A stretch of DNA of 33,933 nt. Origin: Bacteroidales bacterium. GTDB lineage: Bacteria; Bacteroidota; Bacteroidia; Bacteroidales; JAAUTT01. Positions 9,706 to 19,970 of the stretch are shown here, piece after piece. The notes below the pieces were generated by a model. That model saw nothing but the letters and a program-made list of their open reading frames with translations. It was not told the origin of the DNA and did not search any database. The first letter of the stretch is position 1. The number at the start of each line of letters is the position of its first letter. Position numbers and translations under genes: made by a program. Location of the stretch: positions 1 to 33,933 of the forward strand of contig JANXXY010000465.1 of NCBI GenBank assembly GCA_025350365.1. The letters are read 5' to 3'.

Positions 9706-11569
9706 ATCTCCCTAAATGCACTAAAAGAACATTAATATCAGAAGGAGAAATTCCACTAATACGTGAAGCTTGCCCAATAGTAAGCGGCTTTATCTTTTTC
9801 AACTTCTGCCGAGCTTCAGTAGAAAGAGAAACGAACTTTGAGTAATCAAATTCCTCCGAAATCTTTATTCCTTCAAGTCGCAATATTTTCTCAGCAATTT
9901 GCCTTTCCCGTTCTATATAACCCGCATATTTTATAGCTATTTCAGCAGATTCCAAAACATCTTTTGATGAAATTACATCATCACCAATGAAATTATCAAA
10001 CTCATCGATACATTTCCTAATAGTAGAAATAGTGATTTCAGGACGTAACAGCAGATCATGAACCTTTACTGACTGTTTTATCTCAGACGAATTAAGCTGA
10101 ATCAATTTTACATTGACGCATTCAGGTTTAACCGTTATCTTCTTTGATGCTTCAATAATCTCATTTCGCCTGTCAAGTTTATTAGTTACTATTCGATATC
10201 GCTTCTCGGAAGCCAAACCTATTTTATGCCCCAAAGGAGTAAGTCTAAAATCAGCATCATCCTGCCTCAGTAATATCCTGTATTCCGCTCTGGAAGTAAA
10301 CATCCTATAAGGTTCATCAACACCTTTGTTAATTAAATCATCAATAAGAACTCCAATGTAAGCCTGATCTCTACCAAGTACAACCGAGCTCTTTCCAAAA
10401 GTCCTCATAGCTGCATTAATACCTGCCATCAACCCTTGCGCTGCGGCTTCTTCATATCCCGTAGTTCCATTAATTTGACCTGCAAAAAACAGACCTGAAA
10501 TTTCCTTGGTTTCTAACGTGGCCTTTAATTGTGTTGGCTGAAAAAAATCATACTCAATAGCGTATCCAGGTCTAAATATTTTCACTTTTTCCAGACCAGG
10601 AATTTTACGTAACGCTTCATACTGAATCTCCCATGGTAAGGATGAAGAAAAGCCGTTTAAATAATATTCGACTGTATTAATTCCCTCAGGCTCTAAAAAT
10701 AGCTGATGAGAATCCTTGCTTGCAAACCGAACAACTTTGTCCTCGATACTCGGGCAATAGCGTGGCCCAATACCTTTAATAGACCCATTATAAAGTGGAG
10801 AATCATCAAATCCTTTTTTTAAAATATTATGAACTTCAGTATTGGTATAGGTGATATAGCACGGTCTTAAATTTGGGGTGGTTTCAATATCCGGAAGGAA
10901 AGAAAATTTTCCACCTTCCTCCCCTTCTTGCATTTGCAAGTTTGAAAAATCTATTGACCTCCCATCTAATCTTGCCGGTGTTCCGGTTTTCATTCTACCT
11001 ACTTCAAAGCCAAAATCAAAAAGTTGCTCGGAAATGCCTTTGGATGCAGGTTCTGAAACCCTTCCCCCAGTCATTTGGCTTTTTCCAATATGCATTAATC
11101 CGTTTAGAAATGTACCATTTGTAAGAATAACATTTTTAGAATAAAACGAAACTTTTGCAGTAGTAGTTACTCCTGCTATTGAAGAATTTTCTATTATGAG
11201 AGAATTAACAGAATCCTGCCAGAAATCAATATTGGGAGTATTTTCAAGCATATTTCGCCATTCCAAAGAAAAAAAAGCACGATCACATTGTGCACGGGGA
11301 CTCCACATTGCAGGCCCTTTTGATCTATTCAACATGCGAAATTGAATAGTTGTACGATCTGTTACTACTCCTGAATATCCACCCAATGCATCAATTTCCC
11401 TTACAATTTGCCCTTTTGCTATTCCACCCATTGCAGGATTACATGACATTTGTGCAAACTTACTCATGTCCATTGTAATCAAAAGAACCTTGGCGCCAAT
11501 ATTAGCGCCAGCGGCAGCAGCTTCACATCCAGCATGCCCACCTCCAACCACAATGATATCATATTCCAT
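9704..11569 (-). CDS. mnmG: tRNA uridine-5-carboxymethylaminomethyl(34) synthesis enzyme MnmG (GidA)
   Basis: FAD-binding N-terminus [56 protein letters not shown]-terminal [20 protein letters not shown]. The ORF extends to 11617; likely start is ATG at 11569 (or 11575). Confidence 0.97.
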   Translation of the reverse strand: MEYDIIVVGGGHAGCEAAAAGANIGAKVLLITMDMSKFAQMSCNPAMGGIAKGQIVREIDALGGYSGVVTDRTTIQFRMLNRSKGPAMWSPRAQCDRAFFSLEWRNMLENTPNIDFWQDSVNSLIIENSSIAGVTTTAKVSFYSKNVILTNGTFLNGLMHIGKSQMTGGRVSEPASKGISEQLFDFGFEVGRMKTGTPARLDGRSIDFSNLQMQEGEEGGKFSFLPDIETTPNLRPCYITYTNTEVHNILKKGFDDSPLYNGSIKGIGPRYCPSIEDKVVRFASKDSHQLFLEPEGINTVEYYLNGFSSSLPWEIQYEALRKIPGLEKVKIFRPGYAIEYDFFQPTQLKATLETKEISGLFFAGQINGTTGYEEAAAQGLMAGINAAMRTFGKSSVVLGRDQAYIGVLIDDLINKGVDEPYRMFTSRAEYRILLRQDDADFRLTPLGHKIGLASEKRYRIVTNKLDRRNEIIEASKKITVKPECVNVKLIQLNSSEIKQSVKVHDLLLRPEITISTIRKCIDEFDNFIGDDVISSKDVLESAEIAIKYAGYIERERQIAEKILRLEGIKISEEFDYSKFVSLSTEARQKLKKIKPLTIGQASRISGISPSDINVLLVHLGR

Positions 11570-11624
11570 TACCATCTTTAGTTTCCCTTTTAATAATAGT
11601 GAAACAACCGAAAACAAAAATCGT

Positions 11625-12059
11625 TTAGATTTTTAAGAATTCCTCTTTCAGAGTTTTTAGGGCTTCATTTTCCCTTTTTCTCATGATATGTTGCTTTTTG
11701 GAGGTTGTATCGTCATAACCCGTCAAATGGAGAACTCCATGAATAATTACACGGTTAAGTTCCTCAGAAAAGGTGGTATTATAACTTATAGAATTTTCTT
11801 TCACCATTTCAACACAAATATAAATATCCCCGCTAACGATATCTGTTGAATTAAAACTAAATGTTATAATATCAGTAAAATAATTATGATTTAAATATTG
11901 AACATTAATATCCAAGATTCTTTCTTTAGAAGTAAAAATAAAATTCAAATTTCCTATAACTCTATTCTCATCTAAACAAACGCCTCCTATCCAAGATTTT
12001 AATTTCCGCTTATCTTTAAGCTTAAAAGGGATATCATCAATAAAAAAATTAACACTCAA
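11625..12059 (-). CDS. ybeY: rRNA maturation RNase YbeY
   Basis: 144 aa; metal-binding motif [11 protein letters not shown]. Confidence 0.94.
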   Translation of the reverse strand: MSVNFFIDDIPFKLKDKRKLKSWIGGVCLDENRVIGNLNFIFTSKERILDINVQYLNHNYFTDIITFSFNSTDIVSGDIYICVEMVKENSISYNTTFSEELNRVIIHGVLHLTGYDDTTSKKQHIMRKRENEALKTLKEEFLKI

Positions 12060-12061
12060 AA

Positions 12062-12457
12062 TTAAAGATTAAAAATCAACTCCACTCTACTTCCATTTTC
12101 GAAGAAATTAATTTTATCAGATAGTTTTTCCATTAAAAAGACTCCTCTTCCATTAATTTTTTCTATATTTTCAGGTGACGTAGGATCCGGAATATGCAAA
12201 TAATCAAACCCTTGACCCTGATCCTTTACGGTAATTACTAAATTTTCCTTAGATACTAAAAAAGTAACATTGATATTTTTAGTTTCATCCAGTTTATTTC
12301 CATGCAAAATACCATTATTGGCAGCTTCTATTGCAGCAATAAGTATATTTCCATACAATTCAGATTTAAGATTATATTCAGCAGAAAGTTCATCAATCGC
12401 CTTTTCTACAATCCTAAGATTTTCAATTTTAGACGGTATATTCAAGACTTTTTCCAT
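12062..12457 (-). CDS. RsbW-like ATP-binding protein (anti-sigma regulatory factor type HATPase)
   Basis: 131 aa; N-box EAANNGILHGN, G1 DQGQGFD, G2 GRGVFLM. Confidence 0.88.
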   Translation of the reverse strand: MEKVLNIPSKIENLRIVEKAIDELSAEYNLKSELYGNILIAAIEAANNGILHGNKLDETKNINVTFLVSKENLVITVKDQGQGFDYLHIPDPTSPENIEKINGRGVFLMEKLSDKINFFENGSRVELIFNL

Positions 12458-12553
12458 TTAGTTTTTTTTCTTTATACTGAAAAACTTACTATTTGTTACC
12501 GAAAAGAAAATTAAAATGACCAAGTAACACAAATCAATTACAAAAATAAAAAA

Positions 12554-13741
12554 TTAAATCCTTTTCAGCCACATTTCGGGATCTAAATTTTTTGATTCTT
12601 CCCAAATCTCAACGTGTAAAATAGTTGATTTAGAATCTTTATCTGTATAAACCTTTCCTATCTGTTGCTTTACCTTAACTTTATCGCCAATCTTAACATT
12701 TACATCAACGATGTTCAAATAAACGCTTATGAAATTTCCGTGTCTGATTAATACAAAATAATTTGCTCCTAAAATAAATTTAACCCTGGTAACTTCTCCA
12801 TCAAAGATAGCTCTTACTTCCGAATTTGGTGCAGCAGAAATATCAATTCCATTATTTGTCATTTTAACTCCTTTGTATATTGTTGGATGTTCTCCAAAAG
12901 AATTTGAAATAACTCCATTATCAGTTGGCCATGGCAATTTCCCCTTATTCTCTCTAAAATTAGTAGACAAAGAAGCATCTGTATTATTCAACTTAATTGC
13001 TAATTCCTTTTTAGTATTAGCCCTTGCTTTAACTTCAGCATGGATAGCGCTTTCAATTTCAAGCTTTAACTTTTCGGCAATCCTGTTTTTTTCTTTAAGT
13101 CCTTTACTTAATATACTTTCCTGTTTCTTTAAATTGGCGACACTTTTACTTTTTTCCTCCAACTCATATTTTAAATTTTCATTCTCCCTTTCCTTTGATC
13201 CCAATAACTTCCCCTTTTCCTTTTTAGTGTTTTCTAAATCCGAAATCTGCGTAAATAATGTGTTTTGAACTCCTTTTATGATATTAATTTGTTTTTTTCT
13301 GTAATCAGAATACTGCTTTAGGTATACAAGCCTCTTATATGCCTGATTGAGATCCTTTGATGCTAAAATATAAATTAGACCATTAAGTTCACCTCTATTT
13401 AAATAGGATAAATAAATCATTTTGGCATATTCCTTTTTAATATTCGAAACATCTTTACCTAGTAAATTTGTTACCTTTTCCAGTTCAGTTACTTTACTGT
13501 CAACTTCGACAAGGTCAAAATTCAAATTTTCAATTAACTTATTACGTAAAACAATTTTTCGATCGATTAAATTATATTTCTCTAATGATTCTGTTTTACT
13601 TTGCTTTATCTTTTCAAGCAGATTCTCTGTTTCTGAAATTTCCTGTAAAGTAGCTTTTCTCTTCCTTTCAAGTTCAATTCTATTTTGAGAGAAACTTAAA
13701 CAAGTAATACCCAAAAAGACGAATAAAAAAATAACCTTCAT
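12554..13741 (-). CDS. EnvC-like murein hydrolase activator (coiled coil + degenerate M23/LytM domain)
   Basis: 395 aa; signal peptide, long coiled coil, C-terminal LytM-type domain (NNGIDISAAPNSEVRAIFDGEVTRV...ILHVEIWEESKNLDPEMWL). Confidence 0.88.
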   Translation of the reverse strand: MKVIFLFVFLGITCLSFSQNRIELERKRKATLQEISETENLLEKIKQSKTESLEKYNLIDRKIVLRNKLIENLNFDLVEVDSKVTELEKVTNLLGKDVSNIKKEYAKMIYLSYLNRGELNGLIYILASKDLNQAYKRLVYLKQYSDYRKKQINIIKGVQNTLFTQISDLENTKKEKGKLLGSKERENENLKYELEEKSKSVANLKKQESILSKGLKEKNRIAEKLKLEIESAIHAEVKARANTKKELAIKLNNTDASLSTNFRENKGKLPWPTDNGVISNSFGEHPTIYKGVKMTNNGIDISAAPNSEVRAIFDGEVTRVKFILGANYFVLIRHGNFISVYLNIVDVNVKIGDKVKVKQQIGKVYTDKDSKSTILHVEIWEESKNLDPEMWLKRI

Positions 13742-13765
13742 ACTTTAACAACTAATTATGCAAAA

Positions 13766-14353
13766 TTAATTATGTAAACTATAAACGCCAATATAAAATT
13801 TAAAGAATTTATCCGGGTCTTTATAATCTACCAATATCTGCAAAGGAAATTTATCCTTTTTTACAAAAGTAATCACATAGGATGAATTTTTATCATTTTC
13901 GATTAGTGAGATTATATGTCGGGAGTTATTTTGTGCCGACATGGTAACATCAAGGTTGGATTTAACATTGTTTTTTAATTCCTGAAAAAATCCGTTGTAA
14001 TTAAATGACAACAAATATTCCATCATTTTTCTATTAATTCTAACTCCAAAATCCATTTGGAGCTTATCAATTAAATTAATCTGATAATTATCGACATACT
14101 TACTTTTAAAAACTAAAACGGAGTCAATTTTACCAGATAACACTTCAATCCCCATTGGACCGAAAAACTTAAACAAAACCACAGAATCCTTAAAAACACT
14201 TATCTTACCTTTAAGTGAAACAGAATTATTTTCATCTGTATAGGAAATTTTTACTCTATCAAAGGCAATAGTACTGCCTGAAAGAGCTTCTGAAACAGCA
14301 ATTTTGCCAACCGAACAGCTAACTAAAAATATAAGTAAAAAAATAATTTTCAA
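13766..14353 (-). CDS. Lipoprotein, DUF4292-like
   Basis: 195 aa; lipobox near LIFLVSC; LolA/LolB-like beta-rich composition (ISVFKDSVVLFKFFGPMGIEVLSGKIDSVLV); gene follows a TPR protein with 4-bp overlap. Confidence 0.68.
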   Translation of the reverse strand: MKIIFLLIFLVSCSVGKIAVSEALSGSTIAFDRVKISYTDENNSVSLKGKISVFKDSVVLFKFFGPMGIEVLSGKIDSVLVFKSKYVDNYQINLIDKLQMDFGVRINRKMMEYLLSFNYNGFFQELKNNVKSNLDVTMSAQNNSRHIISLIENDKNSSYVITFVKKDKFPLQILVDYKDPDKFFKFYIGVYSLHN

Positions 14354-16074
14354 TCTAAAAATGGTTTAACAAGCTCATTAATATGTTCATTATCATTTTC
14401 CAAATCCAAAAATATTTTAAAATACTTTTTTATCAATTCTTTAAGCTCCAACTTGCAAAGAATTTCCAAATAATGTTCTATCGTATTTGAATTCTTAATT
14501 CCTCCTAATTCAATAGCTTTTTCGTAAACAGTTTTTGCTTCAATAAAATTTCCTTTTTTAAATAAAACATACCCAAATGTCTCAAGATAATTTAAATTGT
14601 TAGGTTCAATATCCCTACATTTTTGAATGTAGCTTAAAGCGGTATCCAATTTATCATTCCGAACAGCCAGATAATAACTATAATTATTTAATACATATAG
14701 ATTTAATGTCTCAATAGCTAATGCTTTTTCAAAAAATAAATCAGAATTCGCATAATCATTTAGGCTATTATACGTTTCACCTAGAAAAGTAAAAAATTGA
14801 ACTTCCAATTCGTTAGAATTCCTAATATACTTAATACCTGCCAACAAGACATTTATAGCTTCATTGTATTTTTTCAATTGATACGCTGATATCCCCCGAA
14901 ATAAATATATAATAGGTTTATCATTAAATTTGGTAAGTACCTTATCAGATATGTTATAAATGTACTCATAATCTGAAAGAGAACTTAAAACATAAAAAAG
15001 CTGTTCCCATAAAACATAATTATTATCAAGCTTTTGAGTTACAAATAGAAGTTCCTCTTTTGCCCCTAGAAGATTATTTGTTTTAATATTAAAATCTGCG
15101 CTTAACGTATGAACTTTGGCATCCTCATTATAATTTTTTAAAAGGAAGTCAATAAATTCCTTTACTTGAGGTTTACTATTTTCAAATAATTTGGCATCAT
15201 TGAGATAACCAACTACAATTTCAATTTTATCCTGTAATTTAAAATTATCATTCCTGATAAAACTACTTGAATAATTAAAAGATTCATCATATTTACCATT
15301 AACACGATAAAATTCAATAATGGATAATAACCCTTTTTCATTGTCAGGGTTCAGGTTAAGCAATTCCTGATAATATTTTAAAGCTGATTCATAGTCCGTA
15401 TTTGACGCGTAATGCTCTGCCAATAAACCATAAAACTTTGTTTCTTCAGGGTACTTTCGAATAGCCTCTTTCAAAACTTTAACACAATTTCTATTCTCTT
15501 TTAGGTTAGAATAAATTTGGTACAAAGCCAAAGCAATTTCTTCGGTTAGCCCATTAGTATCTTCTAATTCCTTTAAAATACCAATGGCTTTTCGGTTTTC
15601 TCCTACTTCGACGTATAAAAGCGATAAATTAAACTGATATTCAAATTTTTTAGGATTAGATTTTACAATTTTTTTATATACTACAATCGTACTATCTTTC
15701 TTTCCTATCGATTGATATATCCTCGCTAACTGAAGTTTGTACCATATATTTTTATTATTTAACTTAGATGCAATCCGGGCAAAGTTTAACGCCCTCTCCT
15801 TATCTCCATTAGTTAAATAAATATCAGATAATTGGTAGTAAGCCGCAGCACTCTTTGGATTAATCTCAACACATTTAAAAAACAAATTAATAGCCTGATT
15901 ATAATTAGCAAATATTTTCTGTTTAGTAGCTTCTGTAAAAGAATAATTATATGTTTCTAAATCAGCTGATGACATTGAACTTAAGTTATCTTCATCCTGA
16001 TTTATTGCTCTCCTGATAATAGAACAATTAGAAAATAGAAATACAATTAAAATTAAAATATATTTAAATCTCAT
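14350..16074 (-). CDS. Tetratricopeptide repeat lipoprotein
   Basis: Multiple TPR units (AAAYYQLSDIYLTNGDKERALNFARIASKLN; KFYGLLAEHYASNTDYESALKYYQELLNLNPDN). ATG at 16074 (MRFKYILILIVFLFSNC) gives a lipoprotein signal and removes the overlap with dut. Confidence 0.9.
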   Translation of the reverse strand: MRFKYILILIVFLFSNCSIIRRAINQDEDNLSSMSSADLETYNYSFTEATKQKIFANYNQAINLFFKCVEINPKSAAAYYQLSDIYLTNGDKERALNFARIASKLNNKNIWYKLQLARIYQSIGKKDSTIVVYKKIVKSNPKKFEYQFNLSLLYVEVGENRKAIGILKELEDTNGLTEEIALALYQIYSNLKENRNCVKVLKEAIRKYPEETKFYGLLAEHYASNTDYESALKYYQELLNLNPDNEKGLLSIIEFYRVNGKYDESFNYSSSFIRNDNFKLQDKIEIVVGYLNDAKLFENSKPQVKEFIDFLLKNYNEDAKVHTLSADFNIKTNNLLGAKEELLFVTQKLDNNYVLWEQLFYVLSSLSDYEYIYNISDKVLTKFNDKPIIYLFRGISAYQLKKYNEAINVLLAGIKYIRNSNELEVQFFTFLGETYNSLNDYANSDLFFEKALAIETLNLYVLNNYSYYLAVRNDKLDTALSYIQKCRDIEPNNLNYLETFGYVLFKKGNFIEAKTVYEKAIELGGIKNSNTIEHYLEILCKLELKELIKKYFKIFLDLENDNEHINELVKPFLD

Positions 16075-16078
16075 ATAT

Positions 16079-16510
16079 TTATCTGCCAGTATGACCAAAA
16101 CCACCAACTCCTCTTTTCGTTTCAGATAAAACGGCTACGTCCTCCCATTCAACCGTTTCATATTTATTAATTACCATCTGACAAATTCGTTCCCCATCTG
16201 TTATTTCAAAAGGTACATCAGAAAAATTAATTATAATAACCCCTATCTCTCCCCTATAATCTGCATCGATTGTACCAGGTGTATTAACCAAGCTAATACC
16301 ATGTTTAAGTGCCAAGCCACTCCGTGGTCTTATCTGAGCTTCATATCCTATTGGCAAGGCAATATAAAGTCCCGTAGGTATTAATTTACGTTGCCCCGGT
16401 TGCAAAACAATTGAGTCGGAAATATTAGCTCTGATATCCATTCCAGCAGAAAACGGAGTAGAATAACCAGGCAAGGAATGCTTTGATTTATTAACTATCT
16501 GTACTTTCAT
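16079..16510 (-). CDS. dut: dUTP diphosphatase
   Basis: 143 aa; [52 protein letters not shown]. Confidence 0.96.
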   Translation of the reverse strand: MKVQIVNKSKHSLPGYSTPFSAGMDIRANISDSIVLQPGQRKLIPTGLYIALPIGYEAQIRPRSGLALKHGISLVNTPGTIDADYRGEIGVIIINFSDVPFEITDGERICQMVINKYETVEWEDVAVLSETKRGVGGFGHTGR

Positions 16511-16652
16511 AGTATTAATTTTAAAAAGAAAATCTATTAATTTAGGCGCTTAAAGATATTTAATACTGAATAATTTTTTACATACTGGTAATAAAATTAA
16601 ATTTGTATATTTAATTAAACGATAAATAACATTTGAATTTCAATCTTAAACC

Positions 16653-17669
16653 ATGATTTCCAAAATAGATAAAATTAAGCAGGAATTAGCGTTAAAAATA
16701 ATTACTAACTTAGAGGAACTTGAGAAATTCAGGCTCAGATATTTGAGTAAAAAAGGAGTTCTCAATCAACTATTTGAGGATTTTAAATTATTAAAATCCG
16801 ACGATAAAAAGCAAGCGGGGCTTAAAATAAATGAGTTAAAAGAATTTATCTCAGAATTTTATACTACACACAAAAATAACTTATCACAGGAAGCAACCCA
16901 TACAACGAATTATGATTTAAGTCTTCCGGGAGATTTTCAAAATATTGGATCCCGACACCCTATTTCGACCGTAAAAAATGAAATTAATGCGATATTTAAC
17001 CGGTTAGGATTTACAATATCTGACGGGCCTGAAATAGAAGACGATTGGCATGTATTTTCCGCATTAAATTTTCCCCCTGACCACCCTGCCAGAGATATGC
17101 AGGATACCTTTTTTATCAATAAAACGCCCGAAATAGTTTTACGCACACATACATCGTCCGTTCAGGTAAGAGTTATGGAGACTACCGCACCCCCGATTAG
17201 AATGATTATGCCTGGGAGAGTTTACCGAAACGAAGCCATTTCTGCCAGATCACATTGTTTTTTCCATCAAATAGAAGGTTTATACATCAATAAAAATGTA
17301 TCGTTTGCAGATTTAAAGCAAACGTTACTTTTTTTTGCTAAAGAATTTTTTGGCACGTCCACTAAAATACGGTTACGTCCCTCCTATTTTCCATTCACCG
17401 AACCATCAGCTGAAGTTGATATTTCATGCACTTGCAATGGCAAAGGATGCAATTTATGCAAATATACGGGTTGGTTAGAAATTCTTGGATGTGGAATGGT
17501 AGATCCTAACGTTCTGGATTATTGTAATTTAGATTCTAAAATCTACTCCGGATATGCTTTCGGAATGGGTATTGAGCGAATAGCTCTTGTAAAATACCAG
17601 GTAAAAGATATTCGCATATATTCTGAAAATGACGTTAGGTTTCTTTCGCAATTTTCGCCTGTTCTCTAA
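16653..17669 (+). CDS. pheS: Phenylalanyl-tRNA synthetase alpha subunit
   Basis: 338 aa; HPISTVKNEINAIFNRLGF, GPEIEDDWHVFSALNFPPDHPARDMQDTFF, GMGIERIALVKYQVKDIR. Confidence 0.97.
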   Translation: MISKIDKIKQELALKIITNLEELEKFRLRYLSKKGVLNQLFEDFKLLKSDDKKQAGLKINELKEFISEFYTTHKNNLSQEATHTTNYDLSLPGDFQNIGSRHPISTVKNEINAIFNRLGFTISDGPEIEDDWHVFSALNFPPDHPARDMQDTFFINKTPEIVLRTHTSSVQVRVMETTAPPIRMIMPGRVYRNEAISARSHCFFHQIEGLYINKNVSFADLKQTLLFFAKEFFGTSTKIRLRPSYFPFTEPSAEVDISCTCNGKGCNLCKYTGWLEILGCGMVDPNVLDYCNLDSKIYSGYAFGMGIERIALVKYQVKDIRIYSENDVRFLSQFSPVL

Positions 17670-17688
17670 TAAAAGTTAAACTTAAAAA

Positions 17689-17711
17689 GCCTAATTTTAA
17701 ATAGATTAGGC
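17689..17711. terminator. Bidirectional terminator-like hairpin between convergent pheS and osmC-like genes
   Basis: Stem GCCTAAT (17689-17695) / ATTAGGC (17705-17711), flanked by A-tract upstream and TTTT downstream. Confidence 0.65.
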
Positions 17712-17723
17712 CTTTTATCAGAA

Positions 17724-18137
17724 TTATAAAATAACAATTTCATATTCCATTTCCATAGAATCACGGTAATTGGCATTTACACCACAATACTTTTCTACAG
17801 ATAAATCGACTGCTTTTTTTACCTTTTCATATTCAATATCAGTACCTTTAACTTCATATATAATTTTCATTCTCTCAAACTTTTTAGGATGTTCCTCTTT
17901 CATTTCACCTTCAACTTTAACATTAAAAGAGGAAACGTCCACTTTCATTTTTTTTAAGATGGAAATAACATCCATGCCAGTACAACCAGCCAAAGCAACC
18001 ATCATTAGCGATTTTGGACTTGGACCTTCATTATTACCACCAAAACTACTCCCGGCATCTAAAATAATATTATGCCCTCCAACCTCTGCAATAAATTTCA
18101 TATTTTTGTCCCAGACAACATTTACTGAATTTCTCAT
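17724..18137 (-). CDS. OsmC family protein
   Basis: 137 aa; GPSPKSLMMVALAGCTGMDVISILKKM and VEKYCGVNANY, typical OsmC cysteines. Confidence 0.92.
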   Translation of the reverse strand: MRNSVNVVWDKNMKFIAEVGGHNIILDAGSSFGGNNEGPSPKSLMMVALAGCTGMDVISILKKMKVDVSSFNVKVEGEMKEEHPKKFERMKIIYEVKGTDIEYEKVKKAVDLSVEKYCGVNANYRDSMEMEYEIVIL

Positions 18138-18238
18138 ACATGATAAATTTCATATTATTACAAATTAAACGACTACTATATCTTTTTCTTTACTAATTTT
18201 AACAACTTATTAAATAAAATAATAAATTACTATACATT

Positions 18239-18943
18239 ATGAAACAACAGCATTTCAATCAACCAATTGAAGAATGCGACCTCTCTCTTAGTTCTTTATT
18301 TAAACACTTAACTCCAGAAGAAGTTGAAAAAATAATTTTAGAAAAAACACAAAGTTCATATAAAAAAGGTACTTACATTTACCACGAAGGTAATCGCATT
18401 ACAGGCTGCTATTTAGTAATGAGTGGTATTTTAAAAATTTTCAAGACTGGCATTGATGGAAAAGAACAAATTATACGATTTGCTAAACCATTCGATATTA
18501 TTGGGTTTCGGTCAGTTTTAAGTGGGGAGTTAGCCTGCACCACAGCTAAAACACTTGAAGATAGTACATTATGCTACATTCCACAGGAATCACTTTTTTA
18601 CCTTGTTAAAAACAACGGAAACTTTTCATTAGAACTTCTTCAGCTTTCATGCCGCGAATTAGGTGAGGCTAATGAATACATTACCGACATCGCACAGAAA
18701 ACTGTTAGAGAAAGGTTGGCTGAAATTCTAATTCATCTCAAAGAAAACTTCGGCTTAGACGGTGATAATGTACTGCAAATTTCCTTAACCCGCGAGGAAT
18801 TGGCCAATATAGTTGGTACTGCTACCGAATCTGTTATCAGGCTTCTTTCTGAATTTAAATCGGATAATGTCATCGAAATTAATGGCAGAAAAATTAAACT
18901 ACTTAATTATAAGGCTCTGGTTAAAATTGCAAATTTCAATTAA
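18239..18943 (+). CDS. Crp/Fnr family transcriptional regulator
   Basis: 234 aa; cyclic-nucleotide-binding-like fold plus C-terminal HTH (LTREELANIVGTATESVIRLLSEFKSDNVIEINGRKIKLL). Confidence 0.93.
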   Translation: MKQQHFNQPIEECDLSLSSLFKHLTPEEVEKIILEKTQSSYKKGTYIYHEGNRITGCYLVMSGILKIFKTGIDGKEQIIRFAKPFDIIGFRSVLSGELACTTAKTLEDSTLCYIPQESLFYLVKNNGNFSLELLQLSCRELGEANEYITDIAQKTVRERLAEILIHLKENFGLDGDNVLQISLTREELANIVGTATESVIRLLSEFKSDNVIEINGRKIKLLNYKALVKIANFN

Positions 18944-18947
18944 GTAT

Positions 18948-19967
18948 TTAAAACAATTTACCCTGATCGGGATTCCTAATCAGGTTCAAACAATTATAAG
19001 CTAATTCCGTAACCTCGCGACCTCGTGGGGTACGTTTAATGTATCCTTCCTGAATCAAATAAGGCTCATATACCTCTTCAATTGTGCCGGAATCCTCTCC
19101 AATAGCCGTTGAAATGGTAGATAAACCCACAGGACCACCACTAAATTTCTCTATAATTACTCTCATAATTTTATGATCCATTTGATCAAGACCATTCTTG
19201 TCAATATTAAGTGCATTTAAAGCGTACCTGGCAATTTCTATATCGATATATCCTTTTCCTACCACCTGGGCAAAATCTCTAACTCTACGCAACAATGCAT
19301 TGCAAATACGAGGAGTGCCACGGCTTCGAAAAGCTATTTCAGTTGCAGCATCATTCTCAATTTTAATATTCAAAATAGCGGCGGACCGAATAACAATCTT
19401 TTCTAAAACCGAAATTTCATAATACTCAAGGTGACTATTAATACCAAATCGCGCTCTTAATGGACTAGTTAACAAACCAGAACGGGTTGTAGCTCCAATT
19501 AACGTAAAAGGGTTTAGTTTTAATTGAATAGATCGTGCATTAGGACCCTTATCCAACACAATATCTATTACAAAATCTTCCATGGCCGAATACAAGTATT
19601 CCTCAACAACCGGGCTTAACCTGTGTATTTCGTCGATAAATAATACATCATTTACATTAAGGTTAGTAAGAATCCCAGCCAAATCTCCCGGTTTATCCAG
19701 AACAGGACCTGAAGTAACTTTCAAGTTCACTCCTAATTCGTTCGCAATAATATTTGACAATGTAGTTTTCCCTAAACCTGGTGGTCCATGAAGAAGCACA
19801 TGATCCAAGGATTCTTTCCTCATTTTAGCAGCCTGAACAAATATTTTTAAATTTTCAACAACCTTATTCTGTCCGGAAAAATCAATAAATTCAGAAGGTC
19901 TAACATTTTTTTCAAACTCTTTATCTTTATCATCAGAGGTATTATCCCTGATTTTATAATCATCCAT
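18948..19967 (-). CDS. ruvB: Holliday junction branch migration helicase RuvB
   Basis: 339 aa; Walker [15 protein letters not shown], Walker [29 protein letters not shown]. Confidence 0.98.
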   Translation of the reverse strand: MDDYKIRDNTSDDKDKEFEKNVRPSEFIDFSGQNKVVENLKIFVQAAKMRKESLDHVLLHGPPGLGKTTLSNIIANELGVNLKVTSGPVLDKPGDLAGILTNLNVNDVLFIDEIHRLSPVVEEYLYSAMEDFVIDIVLDKGPNARSIQLKLNPFTLIGATTRSGLLTSPLRARFGINSHLEYYEISVLEKIVIRSAAILNIKIENDAATEIAFRSRGTPRICNALLRRVRDFAQVVGKGYIDIEIARYALNALNIDKNGLDQMDHKIMRVIIEKFSGGPVGLSTISTAIGEDSGTIEEVYEPYLIQEGYIKRTPRGREVTELAYNCLNLIRNPDQGKLF

Positions 19968-19970
19968 TAG

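Noticed and set aside
9521-9715. 64-aa plus ORF across the palindromes (VPRGT / FHVEQ)
   Set aside because: Also an artefact of translating the palindromic sites, and it overlaps the mnmG 3' end.
12873-13268. 131-aa plus ORF antisense to the EnvC-like gene
   Set aside because: Fully nested antisense to a well-supported CDS; low-complexity F/S/L-rich composition typical of shadow ORFs.
17770-18168. 132-aa plus ORF antisense to the OsmC gene
   Set aside because: Shadow of a clearly conserved OsmC protein; no independent support.
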